A program made the translations under genes and the position numbers. From Amaranthus tricolor (Eukaryota > Streptophyta > Magnoliopsida > Caryophyllales > Amaranthaceae), in assembly GCF_026212465.1 (NCBI RefSeq), contig NC_080056.1, positions 17,425,606 to 17,489,605 of the forward strand: a stretch of 64,000 nt of DNA. The letters are read 5' to 3'. Below the pieces are notes generated by a model. The model was not told where the DNA came from and made no database searches. It saw only the letters and a program-made list of their open reading frames with translations. Shown here in pieces: positions 33,929-43,975 of this stretch. Within the stretch, counting starts at the first letter, position 1; each line of letters begins with the position of its first letter.

Positions 33929-35110
33929 TGTAGGAATGCTAATGGATGATCGAATGCAACAAGAGGGGGGGTGAATTGTTGTGTAGTAGGTTTAAGATTT
34001 TTGCCTCTAATTTTTGCGGAATTGTATCAAGTAAAGAACAAAACTTAAACTCAAAAACGAATAGAAAAATAATAAAGGAGACAAAGATTTTACGTGGAAA
34101 CATTCTTGGCCTAATAAGAAGGAAAAACCACGACCCCCCGGGATTTCAAAATTCTCACTATGTTATAGCAATCAATTACAATTTCAAAGCTTCTCTACTT
34201 AGGCCTACTTCTCTTCTCTTCTCTTTCTCTTCTCTTGATTCTATTCTCTATTCCCTTAGACTTCCCATAAGTCTAATTACAACAAAACACTCAATTACCC
34301 TTTACAAGGCCAATTCTCATGAAGATTAAAATTAAGTAGTTGCTCAAGAAAAATATAATGAATTGATTGGCATTCAAAAACAGAAAATATTTTTCTTTGA
34401 ATGATCTCCCTTATATGAACACTCTCTATTCATATCCGCTTAACCGTAGCTTCCTTCTTTTATAAAGGGAACAGCCGTCAGTGCACTCAGCCCACGTTCT
34501 CCATAAGATGCACTTATCCCACGACTTCCATAAACTTACTTGCTCCCAAAGAAAGTGGGAAGTTAGTTGAAAGTAGGAGTGGAACATAACTGCTGTACGG
34601 TTAATATTACATGGGTTAAAGGAAGATCCTAAAATGTAGGAGACTAATTCAAAGTAGAGAACAAGTCTCTTGGATGTCCGAGTTTATAGGAGATAAACAA
34701 AGGAATTAGTCTTCTCCATGTTTTTAGGCGTATTAAAAATATTTTGCCAATTAATAAATAAATTTAATTAAGCAACTAATTAAATTTTAACCTTTTACAT
34801 TAACTAAAAACAGAAAACATAATTTTCGTAACTTCCAGTCAATGTCTTCTTCAGACCTGTATCGTGGGGAACAACGCACTGTCTCCATCTACAACTTTCA
34901 TCAGGACTTCAACTCTAGGAACAGTAAACTGACTTCTAAAGCAATTGCCCAACTTCTTGGATATTTGAGACATGTACAACTTCCACGAATCAAGTCATAG
35001 GCTTTATCAACGATTCAAATTAAACCGGATATATACCTACAAAACAATCTCTAAAAATATGTTTGTTTATTTAAGAGTGAAGTCATCATCAAAACCTTAA
35101 GAGGCCAACA
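33929..35110 (-). repeat. Copia A 5' LTR (right copy, 1182 bp)
   Basis: Same edges as the left copy. It lacks about 60 bp present there: the text jumps from ATTACAATTT to CAAAGCTTCT near 34182. Transcription would start in this LTR and run towards lower coordinates. Confidence 0.92.
34457..34467 (-). promoter_or_regulatory. TATA box, copia A 5' LTR
   Basis: CTTTATAAAAG on the minus strand, preceded by CGGCTGTTCC and followed by GAAGGAAGC. The same sequence is at 25242-25252 in the other LTR. It is the only clear TATA motif in the LTR. Confidence 0.6.
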
Positions 35111-35330
35111 GCGTGTATCATTGTTTAAGATTAGTGCTGTCTATGTACATTGAAAACAAGTGTGTAAGAAAATTGTTGTATGTTAAGTATATGTTGTGTT
35201 AAGTGCAGCAAGCAAGCAAGCAATCAAAAAATGAAATACACTGATTCAAGGATCAACACACAGCAAACAGTGTATGTACAATACCCCCATCTGATTTGCA
35301 TACACACACACAACAAACAGCAAATGGATA

Positions 35331-35402
35331 TTACATAAACAGAGCAAATGCACATTACATAAACAGATCAAATGTACATTACATATACAGAGCAAACACA
35401 AA
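35331..35402. repeat. 24-bp tandem repeat, three copies
   Basis: ATTACATAAACAGAGCAAAT and close variants recur at 24-bp spacing from 35331. The surrounding 35270-35480 is rich in CAAACAGCAAA and CATCTGATTTGC motifs. Low-complexity spacer of the MULE. Confidence 0.7.
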
Positions 35403-35659
35403 AAACAACAAACATAGCCATCTGATTTGCAAACACAGCAAACAGCAAACACAACCATCTGTTTTCCATACATAAACAGAAAGCAAACACAAGTGTATGT
35501 ACAATACCAAAAAGAAATTAAATGGACAAAATAACAACTTAATTCTTTCATCATGATCATGTCACAATAGCCAAATCACTAATACAAATTCTTAAATAGG
35601 TCATAAACTTTATTTACTAGCCTTGATTAATACAACCAACACCAACAAAAAATAAAAGA

Positions 35660-36050
35660 AAAACCCTAATACAAAGCTTTTAATCTAATTTTATGCTTCC
35701 TCTCATTCATCCATTCCTTCTTAATCCTTTTAAATTCTTAAATTGCTTGTTCCTTTTCATGTTCCAAGCAACAAACCCTTGAAGTCAAAATCTTGATTTC
35801 GGTTGCTAATTGTCGCTTGTCCTCCACAAGTTTGTTAGTTACTTCTCTTTGCCAAATAGTCATTTCAGGTTCATCAATCCATTTAAACTTTTTGCATCCC
35901 CTCCAATTGGTATCAGGATCATAAAAAACGCATGTCTTAAACCTTCTTCTAGGATTTTCTTTGGTCCATTAAATCCTCCTTGCAAAGGGAACTCCAGACC
36001 CACATTTTTCAAGCTTCGAATTTCTGATTCAAGAAGACGTAGACATTACT
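35660..36050 (-). pseudogene. GRF-type zinc-finger protein remnant in MULE
   Basis: On the minus strand one frame reads KCGSGVPFARRI, a stop, WTKENPRRRFKTC, then DTNWRGCKKFKWIDEP, a stretch with the GRF zinc-finger pattern C-x-C-x(n)-N-P-x-R-x-F-x-x-C-x(n)-G-C-x-x-F-x-W-x-D. It continues with a coiled coil (EVTNKLVEDKRQLATEI, LTSRVCCLEHEKEQ). The N-terminal Met (MSTSSESE, 36050) is in another frame, so at least one frameshift and one TAA disable it. GRF fingers bind single-stranded DNA in known proteins. Small GRF ORFs are familiar passengers next to plant MULE transposases, from memory. The protein would be about 120 residues. Confidence 0.68.
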
Positions 36051-36204
36051 AGTTAATTGTGTAATGATTATTGGAAAGAATTAGGGTTCTTTGAATGATG
36101 TAGGGAATGGAAATCAAGGAGAAAGAGGATTAAGGAAGGGCAACTGCAAAGGAATTGGGTGTTTTGGAACAAAGCTTAAGAAACCAAAGAAGCTCATTTA
36201 AGAA

Positions 36205-36412
36205 GAAGGAAAGATTTTTGAAGTCACGTGAGTGTCACGTGATGGTCAACAGCCAAAAGTAACGGTCAACAAACGAAATCCGTTAAAAGGTAGTCATTTG
36301 CAAAGATTCGTATTATATAAGGTAGTTTTTGCAAAAACTTTTACATAAGGTAATTTTTACAAAAATTGAGTATAGCTTAGGTAGTTTTTTATAATTTTTC
36401 CTAAAATATAAT
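36205..36412. repeat. MULE right terminal repeat, copy 2
   Basis: It shares about 200 bp with 11060-11275 in the same orientation, including CGGTCAACAAACGAAATCCG and AAGGTAGTCATTTGCAAAGA. Differences are scattered substitutions (GTCACGTGA here, GTCATCTGA there). Confidence 0.82.
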
Positions 36413-38065
36413 CAACTTTACCTCATTTAGTTCAATAAATTTTTATATATAGCAACTAACAAATTTGATTATTTCATGGGGTAATTTTGTTTGTAAAAAA
36501 TCTTTTTAATTAATTATAATATTTAGTGCAATAAAAATAACAATTAAACAATTTGATTATTTCATGTGACAAATTTTCGTAAGAATGACACATGAAATAT
36601 CCAATTCTTTTGTTTAATTGTATGATTTTATATTCCATATGGCAAATCTTTGTAAAAAGTAATCTATTTAGTTGATTGTATGATATTTAGTTCAACAAAT
36701 AAAACAATAAAACAATTTAATTATTTCATGTGGCAATTCTTTGTAAGAATGCCACATGGAATTTTTTAATCGTTTTAATTAATTAATTATATGATTATCT
36801 TCAGCCAAATTTTTAATAAATTTCGTATTATTAAAGAATCTCAAATCACCTTCACACTGTTAACATTCATTCATATTTAAAATCTGAATTTTGACGATTA
36901 TTACAGCAAAATTTTATCAAATATTAATTGACGTGTTTTTATTTTTTTGAAACTATTATTATTACTGATTTTATTTTTGAAAAAGGGAAGTTAAGAGAGA
37001 TAAAAGAAAATTAACCTGAAAAATACATTGATGTAATCATAGCTGTTATAATTAAGATCTTACCTAAGATTGATAAAGGGTTAGAATTGAAATCAGTAGA
37101 AATAATTATAGGGTCATAAGACCCTTTAAATATGTTTTGATATACTAAAGAATAAGTGATATCAATTATTATTATTCATTTTAATTTATTTATAAAGTTT
37201 TGAGTTGTAAACAAATATTTATATGACTTAATTTTTTAATTGATAAAAAGAATACTTTTAATATCAATTATGAATGGTGAATCATTAAGCACATGAATTT
37301 GAATAATTGTAATGACAATATATTTTAATCTTATATTTATATGTAACTAAAAGCTAACACATAAGAAATTTTTTATAATTGAGATTATCTTTATAGAATC
37401 GGATCATTGAATCGTAAAATCGTTGAATGGTGTTATGATGTTATCATTCATGTTCTTGATCTTAGTAGAATAGTAAGATCCTGCCATTATTAAGATCTTA
37501 CTTAGTCTTAATTGCTCGCCTATATTTCGATTGTAAAGTCGTAGAATCGTAGATCAAAATCGAGATTTTGATAACCCCGGATGCAATCCAAATTGCGCAT
37601 TTATGAAGTCTAAAACTTCTTATGTAAGATTTTGTGTTGAATTGTTGTTCAAAGGTGAGCGAGTGAATTGATTGGAAGTGCAGCGGATAAAAAACATAAT
37701 TGAGTCGAATCTAGATGTAAAATTTTCGGGAGACGAATTTGGATGAACGCATTTTCAATGGGAATTAAAGAAACATTAGAGATACCATTTCCCATATCAT
37801 ATTGATACCAAATAAATAATGACAATAACTTGTAGGTTTCAGTTTCATTGCTGTTTTATTGCCTAAATTTTGTAGTATTTTTTCTTATTCGGGATTTTGT
37901 TTGCTTTTGTTTCGTTTGTTATTTTTTCGGATTATTGAAATCATGATTTTATTATCTGCTAAATGTTTTAAAATTTTTGTTATTCTAATTTCAATTTTTC
38001 TATATAAACACATCATTTTCTCCTCATAAACACCCGAGAATTGGGTTGAGAATACGGGTGTTACA
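36413..38065. other. AT-rich region with hairpins and a possible LTR edge
   Basis: No gene is seen. At 36455-36770 a motif ATTTCATGTGGCA...TGCCACATGGAAT recurs about three times as imperfect hairpins. The right end reads CGGGTGTTACA (38055-38065), which on the minus strand is TGTAACACCCG, a typical gypsy LTR start. A TATA-like CTATATAAAC lies at about 37999-38010 on the plus strand. An old LTR fragment ending at 38065 is plausible but unpaired. Confidence 0.4.
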
Positions 38066-39594
38066 CCAGCTTTACACCAGCTTTGAGTAGTTTTGTAGTG
38101 TTTTTAGTGGCAGCAAGACCATGGTACGTACACGAAATCATCGACTGTCACCTTTGCTTTGCAGGACTTGTTGGATCTATTTTATTATTTGGATTTCCCA
38201 TTCAATCAAGGCCGAGTTTATGATATACAAAATCCAGTCAATGTCAATGATATGAAGCAAACAGACTAGACATCAACAAATCTGTATATTTTATCGGTAG
38301 ATGAGTTATGTTCTTATGATTCCATTGACATGCCAAGAAGCAAGACGAGTATAAATGGTGGTTTATTTTTTTATTTTTTTTCTTTACAACACGAGGAAAA
38401 GCCCTTATCATACAGTGGATGAGCTTCAAAGGAATATGATTCAGCCATTAATAAACCTCAAAAGAATCCCATCGAAAGAACCCTCTATGAATTGCAGGTT
38501 TATCACCATTTTTTTCCAATTTTAATTAACTTTTTTATTTTAGGCTTCTTTTTTCTTTTCAGAATTTCGGGTTATGTTCATAATCGTTTATTTGATTGTA
38601 AGTATGCTTGTTTTATACTTAATCATTTTGCATGCCTGTGATTTAATGTTTATTCTCTGGGATAAGATTAATAGTATTGTTGATTGTTATTTGATGAATT
38701 GGTTAATTGGAGGTATTTGAATCTATTATTTTATTACTGATAATTAAGAATAAATCCATGACGATTTAACAAAATGATCATCACTATCCATCATTCAGTT
38801 TTATTGTGATCATGGATTATAATAAATAATTTTTTGCAAAATTATTATTAAATGTCATCCAAGTTATGACATACGTGTTTATATAGAAACGTGAACCATG
38901 AATGAATTGTTATCAAAACTTGTTCACACATTTATTTATTCTTAACAAAATTCTAATTCCATGACGTGGTTATCTAATAAAGATTTTTACATTTTCTCCT
39001 TCTGCAGTAATCTCCTTTCTCAAATACACTAATACCAACTATGAAGATTTCTGATACGATACATAATAACACGCTAAATTTTAGTCGAAACCAAATCCTC
39101 TATACAAGGTACCATTACCATCATTTTTAAGGGTATTGTTGCAGCATTTGATATTTCTTCTTGATGTTTTCTTAATATGTTTTTCATTTTCTTTATTTCT
39201 TGTAGAAGGCATCAACATACAGATGTGCTATAGTGGATGAAAACACTGACTATGTCCAGGAGCCTTCTGTAAGAGGTTCGTTCCTTTGGAGTGGAATTAA
39301 ATTCTCAAGAGTTAAACAATGAATACGAAGAAGATGCATATGAGTTTGCATCTCGTTGTTTGGACATCCAATCGGACCAAGGCCAAGCACAAGATATGCA
39401 AAATCCATTCAATGTCAATGATATGAAGCAAACAGACGGGCCATCATCAGCAAAGGTGGAGTTAACAACTAATCGTCCGGAAAAATATGAGGCAAGTATA
39501 CTTGCAACTTTCAGTACATTAATTGTTATGTTGTCTTTGCACTTCAAGTTTAAGGTTTCTCATTAACGTCATAAGATGCTGCTGCAGGAAAATG

Positions 39595-39655
39595 ATTGAA
39601 ACTACTAAAGAAGGCGTGGCACGTAAAGGTTGCAAGTGTAAAAAACCCATGTTTT
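39595..39655 (+). other. First half of CXC repeat 1 with splice donor
   Basis: This encodes ARKGCKCKKPMFLKL and then GTAAGAC. In functional CPP proteins the motif is K-G-C-N-C-K-K-S-x-C-L-K-L; here the third Cys is Phe. The donor GTAAG at 39662-39666 fits the expected exon edge. Confidence 0.75.
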
Positions 39656-40176
39656 TGAAACTGTAAGACATTCTTAATTTTCCTTTTATTTTTAAAAACT
39701 AACTTTGTTTCATGAAGATACGTTGCATCAAATCCAAAAATCACCGTGATATATCCAATTGCTGATCCTCAAGTCCATGTGTTTGTCATATTCTATAAAG
39801 AATTTTATTATATTATTTTGTATAAAAATGTGGTTCTTGTTTTTATATATAGAAGAATTGAACACAATGTTTCACACAAAAATGTTATTAGCTCCTATTT
39901 AATATATTAGTTCTATTTAGTTTTACACACTTGTCGAGGCAATATTTTAATCCATAATATCTATAATTGTTCTATATATAATTGTTTTTACAAAATTTTA
40001 GTTTGTGTTAAATACAACTCCTCTTAAGATATGGTGTTGCATACGGTATACTTAATGCTGCATGCCCTTTTCTTTACATGTTTTTTCTTTGATCAGTCCA
40101 AATGAAGAGTTCTAGAGTGCTACCACATTGGTTGCTTACGTACACAGCAGAAATATATTCTTTATTATTTTTGTCT

Positions 40177-41057
40177 GTTGTGATTAGTGTGACTTGAGTG
40201 CACATTTGATGAGGTGCATTCATGTGTGACCTTTGGGATGGAATCCCATGAATGTGTTAATATGGATGTATTAAGTTAAGTTTTGATGATTGATTTATGA
40301 TGATGATTAAGTGTGGATTAATAAGGTAATGAAGTGTGGGAGTTATGGGACTTAATAAATAAGTGCAAAGCACTTGGTTTATGTTTGATTTATTGAAGCT
40401 CGATCAGAATTCTGACAGAAGAAGCAGAATGGTCGCTCGACCTGACCGCTCGACCGAGCGAGCTATCCGCTCGACCGAGCGAGCTATCCGCTCGACCGAG
40501 CGAGCTATCCGCTCGACCGAGCGAGCTATCCGCTCGACCGAGCGAGCTACCCGCTCGACCGAGCGAGCCTTATTGATTGATCGAGCGAGCAAATAGAATG
40601 CATCCAGAAAGGGTCTGTACTCCGCTCGACCGAGCCGCTCGACCGAGCGAGCTCTCTGTTCCAGTCGAGCGGTTCCTCTGATGTGCCTAAGATGCTGTTT
40701 TCGACCTTTCAAGTTCTTGGAGAAGTTTCATGTCATTCATTATTCAATATTAATTCTGTATTTAGTGAGCTAATGACATTTATGTACCTAGTACTATATA
40801 TAGGGAGCTCTCAATCATCAAATGGACATCCACAAAAATTACACCCCAAGCCAAACACTAGCCTATATCTCTTCTCTATTGTAATTCTCCATATTTGAGA
40901 GTTCTTTGAACTCCTTTTGATATAAGATATACTACACACCGGAGGACGTAGCCTTAGTTGGGTGAACCTCGTTAAATCTTTGTGTCATTTTATTGCTTTA
41001 CTTTCTCCTACAAACGTTAATATCGTTGATAGCGTAATTTGTTTGTCACAAAACCTC
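40177..41057 (+). mobile_element. LTR-like insertion in the CPP pseudogene intron
   Basis: The block has LTR architecture on the plus strand: TATA-like CTATATATAGGG at about 40793, a leader rich in CACAAAAATTACACC, then the U5-type phrase CACCGGAGGACGTAGCC...GAACCTCGTTAAATC at 40937-40978. It starts near TGTGATTAG (40179) and ends near TTGTCACA (41054); these termini are mutually inverted, but no target duplication is evident, so the limits are provisional. There is no coding. A 21-bp minisatellite sits in its U3 part. Confidence 0.55.
40446..40569. repeat. 21-bp minisatellite, 5.9 copies, self-complementary unit
   Basis: Units start at 40446, 40467, 40488, 40509, 40530 and 40551. The unit contains GCTCGACCGAGCGAGC, so each repeat holds the inverted pair GCTCG/CGAGC. 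Two diverged copies follow at 40621-40652. The array is GC-rich (over 60%) in an AT-rich setting and happens to be open in both directions (Ser-Thr-Glu-Arg-Ala-Ile-Arg repeats), which I regard as accidental. Confidence 0.93.
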
Positions 41058-41649
41058 ATACACTCGATCTTGGTAATATTGGAGTTTGAAACACATTGTT
41101 CGAACTCTAATTCATTGTCATTTTCATTGTCAATTTTATTTTGCTATAGTTTAACCCTCTATTTGAATTTTCTATATTTTTTAAAAGACAATATTTTATA
41201 TCTTATTAAAGGTCATGGTTTTTATATCTCATATTTTTTTCTTATATCAATTATAAATCTAATCTCTCTTTTTTTATTTTATCCATGAATTTATTTATTC
41301 ACTTGTATTGTCTTTTAGGTTTTGATTACCTAAAACTATTACTTAAAATAATTTTTTCTATATTTTTTTGGAATACAATTGTTTTTGAGATTTCATTTAT
41401 GGAATTTTTTTATATGCCACTCTACATGCCTTTTTTCTTCAGAATTGTTGAGGCAATAATTGAGGCCTTATTTTGTTGTACAAGTTGTTGATGGTCTTTG
41501 CTTATTGATACAATGATTATTATTATACAAATATCTAATAATTTTGACATGCATATATGTTTGAAACAAAGCAAGATTTTCATGTGAACATTGATTACAA
41601 CTTGCTTGGGTTTTTGCTTTGTCGTCATATTTCATACAAATTACTTTTT

Positions 41650-41867
41650 GGATGAAACTACTGTGATTGCTTTGTTGGTGGTGATTATTGTACTGAATTT
41701 TGTTGCTGTCAAGATGGTTTTAACAAACTAATCAATAAAGATATTATTCTCGCAACTCGTAAGGAGATTGAATCGCATAACCAAACCCTAGCTTCAGAAC
41801 GTCACAAGCGAGGATGCAACTGCAGGAAATCAAATTGTCGGAAAAATTATTTTGAGTGTTATCAGGT
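41650..41867 (+). other. Second half of CXC repeat 1 plus CXC repeat 2
   Basis: An open 218-bp stretch encodes [25 protein letters not shown], the linker [15 protein letters not shown], and [22 protein letters not shown], matching the exon that bridges the two CXC repeats of CPP proteins. GT follows at 41870. One catalytic-type change, Cys to Phe, lies in the last motif. Confidence 0.82.
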
Positions 41868-43297
41868 TTTACACTTTTCCTTGCATATATTTAGATTTAT
41901 ATCGATAATTATCTCTCAGAGAATATGTATTTGGTCGAAAGATGGTGAATTGGATCATTCTCTGAGTAATTTGCTCATACAATATTCAACTAAAGTAGTT
42001 GATTATGTTACCTTCTGATCATGTTGAAAACTCATTTCTAGTTCCATTATGATATCTTCTCATCACTTTTCTCGTTATTCGACTAAAGTAGTTTGACTCA
42101 CTATTTACTAAAAAAGGTCTAGCTAATGACCTTAAAGAAGCGCTTGTTGGGAGGAACCCAGCCAAAATTTCTTTTTTTAGTTTTCGTGTTATTGAGTTGT
42201 GTCTTGCGTTTTTGGAATGTTTGGAAGGCTTTGTTGCTTGGATTGATATTACATGGTTTATTTTTTTTATATCCCACTTACCTACCCTTTAGAGCGTCCT
42301 GTATAGCTTTTTTTGCTTGGGTGTGCCATCCCTTCCTTTTGCACCTTCTTTCGAGCCTTCAAGCATTCGAGAGAATGCTTGGGATTGCACTTCCTTTTTT
42401 AATGCATATTTGTCGTATATGTTTTCTTTTCTTGTTTATGTCTTTTACTATTACTCTTGCTCCTATCTATGTATGTCCATTCTCATTTATGCCCTTCTTG
42501 GATGTGATGTTATGTTGGTGATATGCTTGCATTAGTTGGATTTGTTTATGGATTTTACTTTTTGAACACCGGATCTTGGATTTGTTTATATGAGAGCATG
42601 GGTGTCACTCTTTGACTTGCGGTTCCATTCCTTTGATATGACACAAGTAGGATCCTAGGCGACCCTTTTTCAGGAACGCATAGTGCACTTTGGTTAGTGG
42701 CACCACCATAGAAGTCGAGCAAACACAAATAACCTTTTTATGAGGTTTAATTGAGCCTTCTACATATGATATATTTTTGATATTGAGATATTTGATGTAT
42801 AGCACACTAGGCATGACTTAAGGGACCTAGGCGTTATATGGATCTAGTTGATAGTTTGGATCAGACCTACCCCTTTCTTTCTTAGCCCTTTTTTAGCCAA
42901 CATTATACCCCACTTTCTTTCATATCTCTTCAAGCCTTACATTTTCTTTCTTATCCCTTCACTTTTCACCTCCCTTCACCTTCATCCTAAGCTTTATGTA
43001 GCATACTAGTTGGTTTATCACACTTGACATGAGTCTTTAGCTTGTCTTTAAATTTTTATTTTTTTTTTGAGGTCATCAGTTGTATATATCATGGTGATTC
43101 AATTTTAGATACGGTTTTAGATATTTAGTTGGCATATTGTATGACTCTAAGAGTTCTTTGGTTTTACTATTGGCTTTTGGTAGTGAAGTGTTTGTTTTTA
43201 TATCAATATGGCAAAAAAAGAAGAAAAAAACGATGAAAAATAAAAACGAAAAAAAAAGTCAACAGTTTGTATAGAAAAATATTAGTAGTTAACAAAT

Positions 43298-43349
43298 GCC
43301 AAGTTGTGTGAAACCATGGGTCTGCCAAGTTGTGTGAAACCATGGGTCA
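43298..43349. repeat. 26-bp tandem duplication
   Basis: GCCAAGTTGTGTGAAACCAT plus GGGTCT at 43298-43323 is repeated exactly, apart from the last base, at 43324-43349. Lies in the gypsy 3' non-coding region. Confidence 0.92.
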
Positions 43350-43963
43350 TTTGGGTTTGCTTTGGGATGACTAGTTAGTTATGGTACCCCTTTTGTAACC
43401 TTAGCCTTCCTTATCCTTTCTCCGTTTCCCCATAATTAGCCTTTATCATTTCACAACTTTTCCACCTATTTTCCTGTGAAATCATACCCTTGAATCCCCG
43501 AGTACCAAGGTGTGAAACACGAATACATCTTTGTGTTAGAGGCTTGCATTACATTGAGCCATTAGATGAGAAATAGTGATGCCTAAACACATATGAGTGT
43601 GGTTGATATTTGCATTCCACATACCTATAGTGAGGTTTGCTTGCATCTTTGTGATTAGCTTGGGAGCTTCGGCTCAGTTGGTTATTTGGTTTGTCTTATG
43701 TGGGCCATTTAGGGATTAGCTCAGGAGCCTCGGGTTGTCACTTCAAGTTAATGGAGACATGAGCCCAGGAGTGTATTCATGTCTTCTCGTACTTTATACG
43801 CCTTTGGTCGAGCTTTTGATGTTCGTTTGTGCAAAACCTTATTATAATTGCAAGTGTGTTCATCATTTATGCCACAGGGATGTTTTTTCCCGCTTGTGTG
43901 TGCTATTATTTTGCTAGTTTTCATGTTGGTTGCTCTTCTTGCTTGAAGACAAGCAAGGTCTTG

Positions 43964-43975
43964 CTTAGGGGGAGT
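43964..43975 (+). promoter_or_regulatory. Polypurine tract of the gypsy tail
   Basis: GCTTAGGGGGAGT ends immediately before the LTR start TGATAAACTC at 43976, fixing plus-strand orientation for this element. Confidence 0.8.

Larger units (their letters stand above)
24646..35110 (-). mobile_element. Copia A: near-intact Ty1-copia element, Sirevirus-type, 10,465 bp
   Basis: Two LTRs (24646-25895 and 33929-35110) begin TGTAGG and end CCAACA. They are flanked by a 5-bp target duplication gcgtg at 24641-24645 and 35111-35115. The primer-binding site (33914-33926) and polypurine tract (25896-25909) set transcription on the minus strand. Gag, pol and a third ORF follow in order. The long gag with a coiled-coil extension, the copia domain order PR-INT-RT-RH, the long LTRs and a third ORF after pol fit the Sirevirus genus. 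The very similar LTRs and few stops point to a recent insertion. Confidence 0.93.
35116..36412 (-). mobile_element. Right end of the second MULE, resumed after copia A
   Basis: The MULE 3' region cut at 24645 resumes at 35116. It contains a 24-bp tandem repeat (35331-35402), a GRF zinc-finger remnant on the minus strand (35660-36050), and a terminal repeat (36205-36412) matching the one at 11060-11275. The whole MULE thus spans at least 23674-36412 with the copia element inside it. Its left end is not found. Confidence 0.72.
38066..41867 (+). pseudogene. CPP/TSO1-like CXC-domain gene, broken and invaded
   Basis: CPP (TSO1/tesmin-like) proteins bind DNA through two cysteine-rich CXC repeats and control cell division and flower development. 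Remnant coding blocks: 38183-38500 (FNQGRVYDIQNPVNVNDMKQ ... NPIERTLYELQ); 39205-39650 (LELNSQELNNEYEEDAYEF to KGCKCKKPMFLKL, then a GTAAG donor); 41650-41867 ([52 protein letters not shown]). The junction FLKL/YCDCF is where I expect an intron in this family. Two core cysteines are changed (K-C to M-F in repeat 1, Y-C-E-C to Y-F-E-C in repeat 2), stops occur in the upstream blocks, and the acceptor before YCDCF is not evident. The upstream block is duplicated. Confidence 0.8.

Noticed and set aside
35246..35560. Cys-rich minus-strand ORF of 104 codons
   Set aside because: A translation of CAAACAGCAAA/ACATAA repeats; low complexity.
40446..40569. Regularly spaced repeats resembling a CRISPR array
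   Set aside because: The repeats are directly contiguous with no unique spacers, and the setting is a plant genome; it is a minisatellite.
40363..40712. Open frames across the minisatellite on both strands (STERAIR-type and RSVERIA-type repeats)
   Set aside because: A 21-bp repeat without a stop is open in its frame by necessity; there is no start context or homology.
42126..42535. Hydrophobic ORFs of 131 and 72 codons in the gypsy tail
   Set aside because: T-rich 3' non-coding DNA gives accidental Phe/Leu-rich frames; no similarity to an envelope or other product is recognised.
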